Of a DNA stretch of 64,000 nucleotides, positions 9,052 through 17,303 are shown one piece after another. The position numbers and the translations under genes are program-made. The stretch lies in assembly GCF_039524015.1 (NCBI RefSeq), contig NZ_BAAAGF010000001.1, forward strand, positions 868,001 to 932,000, read 5' to 3'. Source of the DNA: Gaetbulibacter_B jejuensis. GTDB lineage: Bacteria; Bacteroidota; Bacteroidia; Flavobacteriales; Flavobacteriaceae. Below the pieces are notes generated by a model. The model made no database searches. It was not told where the DNA came from and saw nothing but the letters and a program-made list of their open reading frames with translations. How positions within the stretch are numbered: position 1 is the stretch's first letter; every line of letters begins with the position of its first letter.

Positions 9052-9981
9052 ATGAAAGGACCACTTTTTTACTCAAAAATCCTACTTTTTGGAGAATATG
9101 GAATCATTAAAGATTCCAAAGGATTATCTATTCCGTATAATTTTTACAATGGAGCTTTAAAAGTAGCGTCAGAACTTACCAATGAAGCAAAAGCATCCAA
9201 TGATGCTTTAAAACGATTTGCTGATTATTTAGAACAAGTTGATGCTGAATTAGTGACTTTTGATATTGAAGCATTAAAGCAAGATATTGCCAACGGAATG
9301 TATTTTGACTCGTCTATTCCACAAGGTTATGGTGTAGGAAGTAGTGGTGCACTTGTTGCAGCGATTTACGATAAATATGCTCATGATAAAATAACCGTTT
9401 TAGAGAATTTAACACGTGAAAAGTTATTGCAGCTTAAAGCTATTTTCTCTGAAATGGAATCCTTTTTCCATGGAAAATCTTCTGGATTAGATCCATTAAA
9501 CAGTTATTTGAGTTTGCCAATTCTTATCAATTCAAAAGATAATATTGAAGCAACAGGTATACCTTCGCAAAAAGTAGACGGTAAAGGTGCTGTCTTTTTA
9601 TTAGATAGTGGTGTTGTAGGTGAAACAGCTCCTATGGTAAGTATTTTTATGGAAAACATGAAGCAAGAAGGTTTCCGTAATATGCTTAAAGACCAATTTA
9701 TAAAACATACTGATGCTTGTGTTGAAGACTTCTTAAAAGGTGATATTAAATCATTGTTTAATAATACCAAGCAATTGTCTAAAGTGGTTTTAAATCATTT
9801 TAAACCTATGATTCCAAAGCAATTTCATGAACTATGGAAGAAAGGTTTAGAAACCAACGATTACTACTTAAAGCTTTGCGGTTCTGGTGGTGGAGGCTAT
9901 ATTTTAGGTTTCACTGAAGATATTAATAAAGCCAAAAAAGCGTTAGAAGGTTATAAACTAGAAGTGGTTTATAATTTTTAG
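9052..9981 (+). CDS. mvk: Mevalonate kinase
   Basis: A 309-residue GHMP kinase beginning SKILLFGEYGII (~6-17), the conserved N-terminal GHMP strand with the Gly-Glu pair. It has IPQGYGVGSSGALVAA (~91-106) as the ATP-binding loop, HGKSSGLDPLNSYLSLP (~143-160) with the catalytic Asp, and CGSGGGGYILGF near the C-terminus. It phosphorylates mevalonate. It follows the decarboxylase gene by 38 nt in the same direction. The other likely kinase of the pathway is encoded at 62829-63734. Assignment as mevalonate rather than phosphomevalonate kinase rests on gene context and resemblance to Flavobacteriaceae homologues. Confidence 0.88.
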   Translation: MKGPLFYSKILLFGEYGIIKDSKGLSIPYNFYNGALKVASELTNEAKASNDALKRFADYLEQVDAELVTFDIEALKQDIANGMYFDSSIPQGYGVGSSGALVAAIYDKYAHDKITVLENLTREKLLQLKAIFSEMESFFHGKSSGLDPLNSYLSLPILINSKDNIEATGIPSQKVDGKGAVFLLDSGVVGETAPMVSIFMENMKQEGFRNMLKDQFIKHTDACVEDFLKGDIKSLFNNTKQLSKVVLNHFKPMIPKQFHELWKKGLETNDYYLKLCGSGGGGYILGFTEDINKAKKALEGYKLEVVYNF

Positions 9982-10039
9982 GTCTTTTTTGTAGCTCCAT
10001 GCATCTATTGGAGTAACTTCAAAATAATCCTTTATTCTT

Positions 10040-10954
10040 ATGCTAACCAGAAAACAAAAACATATACTACTTAAGTTTTTCAGTATGTTTTCTGTGATTA
10101 GAGGCTATAACATTTTGGTTGTAGTAATTGCGCAGTATTTAGCATCCATTTACATTTTAGCACATGATAAACCAGTAAAGGAAGTCGTTTTAGACCTTAA
10201 TTTATTAATGCTTGTACTTGCATCGGCAGCTGCTATTGCTGGAGGTTATATTATTAACAATTTCTACGATTCTGAAAAGGATTTAATCAATAGGCCAAGA
10301 AAAACAATGTTAGACAGATTAGTGAGTCAAAACACGAAGCTATCATTCTATTTTGTGCTTAATTTCATTGCTGTTATTATGGCTAGTTACGTGTCATTTA
10401 GAGCGGTAGTATTCTTTTCGGTGTATATTTTTGCAATTTGGTTTTACTCTCATAAATTAAAAAAGTTACCGTTTATTGGTAACTTGGTTTCTGCTATTTT
10501 AACCATTACACCTTTCTTTGTCATTTTTGTATACTATAAAAACTTTGAGCACGTAGTTTTTGTGCATGCTATGTTTTTGTTTTTAGTGATTTCTATGCGC
10601 GAGCTTACAAAAGATTTAGAAAATCTTCAGGGAGATATGGCTCAAGACTATCATACTATTCCTGTGGTGTATGGCGAAAAAGCTTCAAAATTAATGCTCA
10701 CTGTTTTAAGTGTTTTGACATTAGTACCTACGCTGCTGCTAATTTTTCAGTATCAAGTAGGAAAAATGAGTTATTACTTTTATGTAAGTATTGTGTTGCT
10801 TTTAGTGTTTGTTGTAATGCTATGGAAATCAAATTCAAAATCACAATACTTAATTCTTCATAATATTTTAAAGCTTATTATAGTTTTAGGAGTCATTAGT
10901 ATTCCTTTGATTGATATTGGCTTAGTACTTAATAAAATCACTTTTATTCGATAA
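10040..10954 (+). CDS. UbiA-family prenyltransferase (geranylgeranylglycerol-phosphate geranylgeranyltransferase-like)
   Basis: A 304-residue polytopic membrane protein with about eight or nine hydrophobic segments. The first aspartate-rich prenyl-diphosphate motif is NNFYDSEKDLINRPRK (~75-90). The second is KDLENLQGDMAQDY (~195-208). Both are hallmarks of UbiA aromatic/glycerol prenyltransferases. In Bacteroidota this gene next to mevalonate genes is normally annotated as a geranylgeranylglycerol-phosphate geranylgeranyltransferase, whose archaeal counterpart makes ether lipids. The real acceptor in this bacterium is not established. The gene belongs to the isoprenoid block starting at 7931. 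Confidence 0.8.
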   Translation: MLTRKQKHILLKFFSMFSVIRGYNILVVVIAQYLASIYILAHDKPVKEVVLDLNLLMLVLASAAAIAGGYIINNFYDSEKDLINRPRKTMLDRLVSQNTKLSFYFVLNFIAVIMASYVSFRAVVFFSVYIFAIWFYSHKLKKLPFIGNLVSAILTITPFFVIFVYYKNFEHVVFVHAMFLFLVISMRELTKDLENLQGDMAQDYHTIPVVYGEKASKLMLTVLSVLTLVPTLLLIFQYQVGKMSYYFYVSIVLLLVFVVMLWKSNSKSQYLILHNILKLIIVLGVISIPLIDIGLVLNKITFIR

Positions 10955-10970
10955 GCAATAATTTATCGTA

Positions 10971-10978
10971 TATCTTTG
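10971..10978 (+). promoter_or_regulatory. -7 promoter box for the pseudouridine synthase gene
   Basis: TATCTTTG exactly matches the Bacteroidota -7 consensus TAnnTTTG. It lies 52 nt before the start at 11030, in the short gap after the UbiA gene. There is no clean TTG at -33 (a TTC is at 10947-10949), so the call rests on the -7 box and its position. Confidence 0.4.
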
Positions 10979-11029
10979 CAGCAAAATTTAGTTTAATTAA
11001 TACAATTTCCGTTTTAACGGAATAAAGAT

Positions 11030-11899
11030 ATGAGCAGAAAGCAAGGTACAGGAGGAAGCAAAAGACCATCAGGTAGAGGACAAAGACACAACCAAGGAAC
11101 TCGATCTGGAAGAGGAGGAAACAACTCTGGAGGAAAAAGCTATGCAAGAGGAAATGCTCCTATGAAAAAGAAAAACACCACAAAGGCGTCAGCAGATGAA
11201 ATACGCTTAAATAAATACATTGCCAATTCAGGGATGTGTTCTCGTCGTGAAGCTGATGAGCATATTGCAATTGGTTTGGTAACTGTAAATGGAAAAGTAG
11301 TTACCGAAATGGGTTATAAAGTGCAACTTGATGACGATGTGCGTTATGATGGAGCACGCATAACACCTGAGAAAAAAACATATGTTTTACTTAATAAACC
11401 TAAGGGTTTTGCTACAACCACAAGCGAAGGCAAAGGACGTACAGTAATGGATTTGGTAGCAAATGCAACTAGCGCACGTATTAAACCTATTGGACGTTTA
11501 GGTAGAAACTCAACAGGATTATTGTTGTTTACCAATGATGAAACTGTGGTTAAAAAATTCACCAATTCTAAAAATGGTGTAACACGCTTATTTCAAATAG
11601 AACTAGATAAAAACTTAAAATTTGAAGACTTAAAAGCTATTCAAGATGGTTTAAAGGTTGACGGAAAAGAAATATATGTTGAAGAAGTTAGCTATATTGA
11701 AGGTGAATCAAAAAATCAAATAGGGTTAAAAATTAAAAATACAGGAAACACAGTAATAAGAACCATCTTTGATCATTTAAAATATAATATCATTAAAATT
11801 GATTGTGTAGCGATTGCACATCTTACCAAAAAAGACATTCCTCGCGGTCACTGGAAGCACCTTACAATTCAGGAAATCAACACCTTAAAGATGTTGTAG
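11030..11899 (+). CDS. RsuA/RluB-family rRNA pseudouridine synthase with altered active-site motif
   Basis: A 289-residue protein. Residues 1-~50 are a basic, Gly/Arg/Ser-rich, probably disordered extension. Residues ~58-105 are an S4 RNA-binding domain (RLNKYIANSGMCSRREAD). The rest is the pseudouridine-synthase fold (YVLLNKPKGFATTTS, PIGRL...STGLLLFTND). In this family the motif is GRLD with the Asp as catalytic nucleophile. Here codon 158 is GGT, giving GRLG, one base away from GAT. Either the enzyme is altered or inactive, or this is a lineage-specific variant. The likely target class is 23S or 16S rRNA. It is preceded by a good -7 box. Confidence 0.82.
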   Translation: MSRKQGTGGSKRPSGRGQRHNQGTRSGRGGNNSGGKSYARGNAPMKKKNTTKASADEIRLNKYIANSGMCSRREADEHIAIGLVTVNGKVVTEMGYKVQLDDDVRYDGARITPEKKTYVLLNKPKGFATTTSEGKGRTVMDLVANATSARIKPIGRLGRNSTGLLLFTNDETVVKKFTNSKNGVTRLFQIELDKNLKFEDLKAIQDGLKVDGKEIYVEEVSYIEGESKNQIGLKIKNTGNTVIRTIFDHLKYNIIKIDCVAIAHLTKKDIPRGHWKHLTIQEINTLKML

Positions 11900-11901
11900 T
11901 T

Positions 11902-11936
11902 AAAAAGTTTAAAAAAAATAAAAAAAAACTTTTTTT
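11902..11936 (+). terminator. Weak A/T hairpin, possible terminator
   Basis: AAAAAGTTT at 11902-11910 can pair with AAACTTTTT at 11926-11934, and Ts follow. The stem is almost all A/T, so strength is doubtful, but it sits 3 nt after the stop of the pseudouridine synthase gene. Confidence 0.4.
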
Positions 11937-12295
11937 ATAAAAAAAATGTATTTCATTTGCAGTGCATTTAGCTGAACAAATTGAAATCTGTTTTTACGTT
12001 CGGGTTTTTGAACATCAGGAAGTCATATTCAAAAACTGCTTATAGGTTAAGTAACCGAATTTTAGAGCTAACTTCCGCTTACTACATCGTTATGAGCCAA
12101 CATTTGTATGGCTTCATTCCTACAACCCATCCTCAAATACAAGTTTGATATACATTAATTTGTTGTTATCTTAATGTTGAATTCCAGAATAATTCACATT
12201 TTTAAATTTTAAAACATAATGTAACCAATTGATTTTGCTATTTTATATGGCATTATTGATTAACTTGTCTCAAAAGAGTAAAAACAAACAAAAAC
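11937..12295. other. Gene-free intergenic region upstream of the polyamine operon
   Basis: About 360 nt without a supportable gene on either strand. No strong hairpin or repeat was found. The promoter of the arginine decarboxylase operon must lie here. TTAATTTG near 12160 is one mismatch from the -7 consensus but is ~130 nt from the start codon. Confidence 0.5.
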
Positions 12296-13696
12296 ATGAA
12301 TACTAAATACATTGATTTAATCAATCAATCTTTTTATTTTCCTCAAGAGGAGTTTAAACTTGAAAATAACCATTTACAATTCCATGATATCGATTTAAAA
12401 CAATTAATCGAAACTTATGGAGCTCCTTTAAAATTCACCTATTTACCGCAAATATCAAATAACATCAATCGTGCAAAAACATGGTTTGATAATGCGATAA
12501 AAAAACATAATTATCCAGCAACATATAACTATTGTTACTGTACAAAAAGTTCTCACTTTAAGCATGTGCTTAACGAGGCTTTAAAAAATGATATTCATAT
12601 CGAAACCTCTTCGGCTTTTGATATTGATATCGTTGAAAGCTTAAAGAAAGCTGGAAAAATTACAGATAAAACCTATGTGATTAGTAATGGGTTTAAGCGT
12701 TCTCAATACGTCACCAATATTGCTAGACTAATTAACGATGGTCATAAAAACTGTATTCCAATTATTGATAACTATGAAGAGCTAGATTTACTTTCAGAAG
12801 AAATTAAAGGCAAGTTTAAAGTAGGAATCCGTATTGCATCAGAAGAAGAGCCTAAATTTGAGTTTTATACCTCAAGATTAGGGATTGGTTATAAAAACAT
12901 TGTGCCATTTTATAAAAGTCAAATTCAGGATAATAAAAAGGTAGAACTGAAAATGCTTCACTTTTTTATTAATACAGGAATTCGTGATAATGCGTATTAC
13001 TGGAACGAGCTTTTAAAATGTTTAAAAGTTTACATTAGCTTAAAAAAGATATGTCCAACCTTGGATAGCTTAAACATTGGAGGCGGATTTCCAATTAAAA
13101 ATTCGTTGGCATTTGAGTTTGATTATGAGTATATGGTAGATGAAATCATCAACCAAATTAAAATTGCTTGTGATGAAGCAGATGTTGAGGTGCCACATAT
13201 TTTTACCGAATTTGGTAGCTTTACTGTAGGAGAAAGTGGAGGAGCAATCTATGAGGTGTTGTACCAAAAGCAACAAAACGACCGTGAAAAGTGGAACATG
13301 ATTAACTCTTCTTTTATCACAACATTGCCTGATACTTGGGCAATAAACAAGCGCTTTATTATGCTTCCAGTAAACCGTTGGAACGATAGTTATGAGCGTG
13401 TGTTGTTAGGAGGATTAACTTGTGATAGTGACGATTATTACAATAGTGAACAGCATATGAATGCTATTTACTTGCCAAAATATAACAAAGAAAAACCCTT
13501 GTATATTGGCTTCTTTAACACAGGAGCATATCAAGAAACCATTGGTGGATTTGGAGGTTTGCAACACTGCTTGATTCCGTCGCCAAAACATATTTTAATT
13601 GATAAAGACAACGATGGAAACATCACAACAGAATTATTTAGTGAACAACAAAAAAGTGAAGACTTACTTAAAATTTTAGGTTACCATGAGCAATAA
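12296..13696 (+). CDS. speA: Biosynthetic arginine decarboxylase (PLP, alanine-racemase fold)
   Basis: A 466-residue group IV PLP decarboxylase, the shorter Bacteroidota type rather than the ~630-residue enterobacterial SpeA. Lys 84 in CYCTKSSHF is the expected Schiff-base lysine. Further landmarks are IETSSAFDIDIV (~100), HFFINTGIRD, LNIGGGFPI (glycine loop for the PLP phosphate, ~260), FTEFGSFTVGESG and the C-terminal GAYQETIGGFGGLQHC. It makes agmatine from arginine in the cytosol. It overlaps the next gene, agmatinase, by 11 bases. That pairing supports arginine over lysine or ornithine as substrate. Confidence 0.87.
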   Translation: MNTKYIDLINQSFYFPQEEFKLENNHLQFHDIDLKQLIETYGAPLKFTYLPQISNNINRAKTWFDNAIKKHNYPATYNYCYCTKSSHFKHVLNEALKNDIHIETSSAFDIDIVESLKKAGKITDKTYVISNGFKRSQYVTNIARLINDGHKNCIPIIDNYEELDLLSEEIKGKFKVGIRIASEEEPKFEFYTSRLGIGYKNIVPFYKSQIQDNKKVELKMLHFFINTGIRDNAYYWNELLKCLKVYISLKKICPTLDSLNIGGGFPIKNSLAFEFDYEYMVDEIINQIKIACDEADVEVPHIFTEFGSFTVGESGGAIYEVLYQKQQNDREKWNMINSSFITTLPDTWAINKRFIMLPVNRWNDSYERVLLGGLTCDSDDYYNSEQHMNAIYLPKYNKEKPLYIGFFNTGAYQETIGGFGGLQHCLIPSPKHILIDKDNDGNITTELFSEQQKSEDLLKILGYHEQ

Positions 13697-14627
13697 AACG
13701 TATGCTGGAATTTCAGAAGAATATTCCAAATTAGACAGTTCAAAAATTGTTTTAATTCCTGTGCCTTACGATGGTACAAGTACTTGGCAAAAAGGTGCCG
13801 ACAAAGGTCCTGATGCCTTTTTAGATGCTTCTGAAAATATGGAGCTTTATGACATTGAAACCGATACTGAGGTTTACAAGCAAGGTGTGTTTTTAGCAGA
13901 TGCAATTACTGAAAGCGCATCACCAGAAGCTGTAGTTGATGCTGTACATGAAATGACTAAAAAGTATATTAAACGCAATAAGTTTGTAACCCTTTTTGGT
14001 GGAGAGCATTCTATTTCAATAGGAAGTATTCGTGCGTTTAACGAGTGTTTTGATAACTTAACAGTATTGCAAATTGATGCACATGCTGATTTGCGAAAAG
14101 AGTATGAAGGTTCAAAATGTAACCATGCATGTGCAGTTTATGAAGCAAGTCAAACTACTAATTTAATTCAAGTAGGTATTCGCTCAATGGATGTTATGGA
14201 GAAAACAGTTATGGATGAGGACAAAACCTATTTTGCTCACGAAATGGCTGAAGATGACAACTGGATGGATTCTGCAATAGATCAAATGACAGATAACGTA
14301 TTTATCACGTTTGATTTAGATGCTTTTGACCCATCAATTATGCCAAGTACAGGAACACCTGAACCAGGAGGATTATTCTGGTACGAGACACTAGAATTCT
14401 TAAAGCAAGTATTTGCTGAGAGAAACGTAGTAGGTTTTGATATCGTTGAGTTGTGCCCAAATAAAATTGATAAATCATCAGACTTTTTAGCTGCAAAGCT
14501 GTATTATAAAATGTTAACCTATAAATTCTTAAATGAAGATGTAGATGATGATTATGACAATAATTTTAGCGATAACAGCTCAGGAATAAATAAATTTTCT
14601 AAATTTAATGACGAGGATGACAACTAA
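13686..14627 (+). CDS. speB: Agmatinase
   Basis: A 313-residue ureohydrolase that splits agmatine to putrescine and urea. The dimanganese-binding motifs are all present: GGEHSIS (~105), DAHADLRKEY (~131) and DLDAFDPS (~215), with the substrate loop EPGGLFWYE. The family length is normal up to ~residue 285, and the last ~30 residues are an acidic, Asn/Asp-rich tail (EDVDDDYDNNFSDN). Its start lies within the end of speA and its end overlaps the next gene, indicating one operon. Confidence 0.9.
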   Translation: MSNKTYAGISEEYSKLDSSKIVLIPVPYDGTSTWQKGADKGPDAFLDASENMELYDIETDTEVYKQGVFLADAITESASPEAVVDAVHEMTKKYIKRNKFVTLFGGEHSISIGSIRAFNECFDNLTVLQIDAHADLRKEYEGSKCNHACAVYEASQTTNLIQVGIRSMDVMEKTVMDEDKTYFAHEMAEDDNWMDSAIDQMTDNVFITFDLDAFDPSIMPSTGTPEPGGLFWYETLEFLKQVFAERNVVGFDIVELCPNKIDKSSDFLAAKLYYKMLTYKFLNEDVDDDYDNNFSDNSSGINKFSKFNDEDDN

Positions 14628-15591
14628 AGGACACATATCACAATTTATTGAAAAGTATTATTTGCACTTTAATGCAGCAGCATTAGTTGATGCAGCAAAG
14701 GCTTACGAAGACCAATTAAACTCAGGAGCAAAAATGCTGGTGTCTCTTGCAGGAGCTATGAGTACAGCAGAGCTTGGGAAGATTTTTGCTGAAATGATTC
14801 GTCAGGATAAAGTACATATTATTTCTTGTACAGGAGCCAATCTAGAAGAAGACATCATGAACTTGGTTGCGCACTCTCATTACGAGCGTGTACCAAACTA
14901 TCGCGATTTAACACCACAACAAGAGTGGGATTTGTTAGAGCGAGGTTTAAACCGAGTAACTGATACATGTATTCCTGAAGAGGAAGCTTTTAGAAGATTG
15001 CAAGAGCATATTTTTAAAATTTGGAAAGATGCCGAAGAAGCTGGAGAGCGTTATTTTCCGCATGAATTTATGTACAAGATGTTATTGAGTGGTGTACTTG
15101 AAGAATACTACGAGATAGACTTAAAAGACTCTTGGATGTATGCAGCAGCAGAAAAGAATTTACCAATAGTTGTTCCTGGTTGGGAAGACAGTACTATGGG
15201 TAACATTTTTGCGAGTTATGTATTAAAAGGAGAGCTTAAGGCAAGTACTATGAAATCAGGTATTGAGTACATGACGTTTTTAGCCGATTGGTACACTGAT
15301 AATTCTGAAAAAGGAATTGGTTTCTTCCAAATAGGAGGAGGTATTGCTGGCGATTTCCCTATATGTGTGGTGCCAATGCTATACCAAGATATGGAACGTA
15401 CTGATACACCTTTCTGGAGTTATTTTTGTCAAATAAGCGATTCAACAACAAGTTATGGGTCGTACTCAGGAGCTGTCCCAAATGAAAAAATCACTTGGGG
15501 AAAATTAGATATTAACACACCAAAATTTATTATAGAAAGTGATGCTACTATTGTTGCGCCACTTATATTTGCTTACCTACTAGATATGTAA
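14617..15591 (+). CDS. Deoxyhypusine synthase-like protein
   Basis: A 324-residue protein from the ATG at 14617 (MTTKGHISQF). An in-frame ATG at 14608 would add three residues, but homologues begin at the chosen Met. The fold matches deoxyhypusine synthase: SLAGAMSTAELGK (~45), ISCTGANLEED, IGGGIAGDFPICVVPM and SYGSYSGAVPNEKITWGKL, whose Lys corresponds to the lysine that carries the aminobutyl intermediate in eukaryotic enzymes. Bacteria lack eIF5A, so the acceptor must differ; homospermidine formation is one possibility suggested by related enzymes. It overlaps speB, so it very likely uses putrescine, agmatine or a derived polyamine. Confidence 0.85.
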   Translation: MTTKGHISQFIEKYYLHFNAAALVDAAKAYEDQLNSGAKMLVSLAGAMSTAELGKIFAEMIRQDKVHIISCTGANLEEDIMNLVAHSHYERVPNYRDLTPQQEWDLLERGLNRVTDTCIPEEEAFRRLQEHIFKIWKDAEEAGERYFPHEFMYKMLLSGVLEEYYEIDLKDSWMYAAAEKNLPIVVPGWEDSTMGNIFASYVLKGELKASTMKSGIEYMTFLADWYTDNSEKGIGFFQIGGGIAGDFPICVVPMLYQDMERTDTPFWSYFCQISDSTTSYGSYSGAVPNEKITWGKLDINTPKFIIESDATIVAPLIFAYLLDM

Positions 15592-15593
15592 TT

Positions 15594-15914
15594 ATGAACA
15601 AAAAAGACAATCTTAAGCGCGTAATTGTTGATTTTAAAAAATTAACACCAGAAATTTTAGCATTGTTAGTTGAAAAATATCCTGATGGTTATGATGATGA
15701 CCACGTTATATCTTTCAAAAATGCTAATAACGAAATTGTTGAAGCTGTAGAAGTAAGTACTGAAGACACTAAGTATTTAGTAAAAGTAAGTACTAAATTA
15801 GCTGTAACAATGGAGAATTATGATGAAGATGATTATGAAGATTATGACGATGATGATCCAGAAGCAGTACAAGAACCTGAAATGGACCAAGAGGCTGACT
15901 CTGACGAGGATTAG
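15594..15914 (+). CDS. Small acidic protein of unknown function
   Basis: A 106-residue protein starting 2 nt after the deoxyhypusine synthase-like gene. Residues 1-~75 look structured (VIVDFKKLTPEILALLVEKY). The tail from ~76 is almost entirely Asp/Glu with Tyr (YDEDDYEDYDDDDPE). No enzymatic motif is visible. As the last gene of the polyamine operon, an acidic partner or polyamine-responsive protein is conceivable, but this is only context. Similar acidic proteins occur in other Flavobacteriaceae. Confidence 0.65.
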   Translation: MNKKDNLKRVIVDFKKLTPEILALLVEKYPDGYDDDHVISFKNANNEIVEAVEVSTEDTKYLVKVSTKLAVTMENYDEDDYEDYDDDDPEAVQEPEMDQEADSDED

Positions 15915-15979
15915 TCACACACTACAGTTTTGATGTTTTAGAACAGATCTAGTCTGAAAAATAGCATATACTTAAAAAT

Positions 15980-16004
15980 GAAGTCGCCATATTTTGGCGA
16001 CTTC
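15980..16004. terminator. Strong hairpin after the polyamine operon
   Basis: A perfect 10-bp stem GAAGTCGCCA / TGGCGACTTC with a 5-nt loop lies 66 nt past the last stop. Only a short T-poor sequence follows on the plus strand and a TTTTTA follows on the minus strand, so it may act in either direction or as an RNA stabiliser. Confidence 0.55.
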
Positions 16005-16108
16005 TTAAATTCTTCACCAAAATTATCTATCAAAAGGCTTAATTCATTTTCTTCAAACTTAGTTGAGCGTATTGAAAAATAAACTAAATTTATGTAAAAT
16101 ATAATGTT

Positions 16109-16522
16109 ATGTCGGCACATTTTCATTTAGCATTACCATGCTTAAGTATCAGTGAGACAAAGGCTTTCTATGTTGATAGTCTTGGTGCTCAGGTAGGACG
16201 ATCAGCACAAAACTGGGTTGATATTAATTTGTACAATAATCAAATTACATTTACTAAAAGTGGTCCTTTTAATTTTGATTGTCAAAGCTATTCTTTTGGA
16301 GGTGAAATTTTACCATCCTTTCATTTCGGAATTATTTTAGAGCAGCAAAAATGGAAAACGCTTTTAAACACCTTAAAGTTTAGAAATGTTCCTGTTCAAT
16401 CTGAAGTTGATTTTTTAATTGAGAAAGTAGGAGAACATCATTCGTTTTTTCTAAAAGACCCAAACGATTATACTGTAGAGTTTAAATCGTTTACTAACCC
16501 AAGCGAGATTTTTAAATATTAA
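16109..16522 (+). CDS. VOC-family (glyoxalase/dioxygenase fold) protein
   Basis: A 137-residue protein with two beta-alpha-beta-beta-beta modules typical of the vicinal oxygen chelate superfamily. HFHLALPCLSISETKAFY begins the first module, FHFGIILEQQKW the second, and SFFLKDPNDYTVEFKSF is the usual metal-ligand-bearing C-terminal strand (His/Glu ligands). The reaction is not predictable. The TAATG overlap with the next start couples it to the RMD1-family gene. Confidence 0.8.
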   Translation: MSAHFHLALPCLSISETKAFYVDSLGAQVGRSAQNWVDINLYNNQITFTKSGPFNFDCQSYSFGGEILPSFHFGIILEQQKWKTLLNTLKFRNVPVQSEVDFLIEKVGEHHSFFLKDPNDYTVEFKSFTNPSEIFKY

Positions 16523-17301
16523 TGTATACCGTTTTTGCTTACCAAGTGTCTAGCTTAATACAAGTTAGAGAAGGAAAAAATAACTTTAAATGGGAGTTGC
16601 TTTTTTCTGATAGTGATGAGCTTTTTTATAGCTATTCAAAAGAAAAATTCATCTATATTTTTCAATATGGAATGGTGAGTTTTTTTAATATGACTACCAA
16701 CGAAATTAATGCAGCATTAGATGAAATAAAACCGTTTTGTAAAGACTTCTTTTCCGACAAAATTTCTGAAGATGTACAAATCTCAATTCAACCCAATACA
16801 TTAAAAGTGGAGTTTGAAAAAGTCATTTTACCTGAAATTGATGAGGAAATGGTGCGATTGGTGATGTTGAATGCATCACAGTCTGTAGCGTTGGATAACT
16901 ATTCTGAAATTACCGAAGAACTTTTAATTGAAACCAACCAACATACTCTTTATCTTGAAAATAAAGGGAAGTTGGATATTTCTGGAAACAAGCTAAAGCG
17001 CTTTATTGGTAAAGTACTCAACATAAAAAATAAAATTTCAGAAAACCTGTATATTTTCGATTCACCAGAAATAACTTTAGAAAACGAGCAATTAAACAAG
17101 TTAAATCACGATTTAAAGCAATCTTTCGACTTAAAAGACAGATATAGATTAATCCATGATAGAATAGAGATTATCAAAGAAAATCTAGAGCTTTTTAAAG
17201 ACATAATGGATCACAAAGAAAGTAGTAAACTAGAATGGATTATTATTATCCTTATTCTTGTTGAGGTGGTTGATATGTTTATTGCAAAACTGTTTTTTTA
17301 A
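16522..17301 (+). CDS. RMD1/YagE (DUF155) family protein
   Basis: A 259-residue protein with the DUF155 arrangement. An N-terminal beta-rich part contains YIFQYGMVSFFNM (~45-58). A central helical part follows (LNHDLKQSFDLKDRYRLI, then DRIEIIKENLELFKDIMDH). One C-terminal transmembrane helix (~237-256, WIIIILILVEVVDMFIAKLF) ends the protein. Yeast RMD1/SIF2 relatives act in organelle membranes, and the bacterial role is unknown. It probably sits in the inner membrane with a large cytosolic part. Confidence 0.82.
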   Translation: MYTVFAYQVSSLIQVREGKNNFKWELLFSDSDELFYSYSKEKFIYIFQYGMVSFFNMTTNEINAALDEIKPFCKDFFSDKISEDVQISIQPNTLKVEFEKVILPEIDEEMVRLVMLNASQSVALDNYSEITEELLIETNQHTLYLENKGKLDISGNKLKRFIGKVLNIKNKISENLYIFDSPEITLENEQLNKLNHDLKQSFDLKDRYRLIHDRIEIIKENLELFKDIMDHKESSKLEWIIIILILVEVVDMFIAKLFF

Positions 17302-17303
17302 AT

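Noticed and set aside
15938..16126. 62-codon minus-strand ORF with protein-like composition (FEENELSLLIDNFGEEFKK) between the polyamine operon and the VOC gene
   Set aside because: It spans the strong 15980-16004 hairpin, overlaps the VOC gene start on the other strand and has no context. It may be the end of a lost gene, but I cannot support it.
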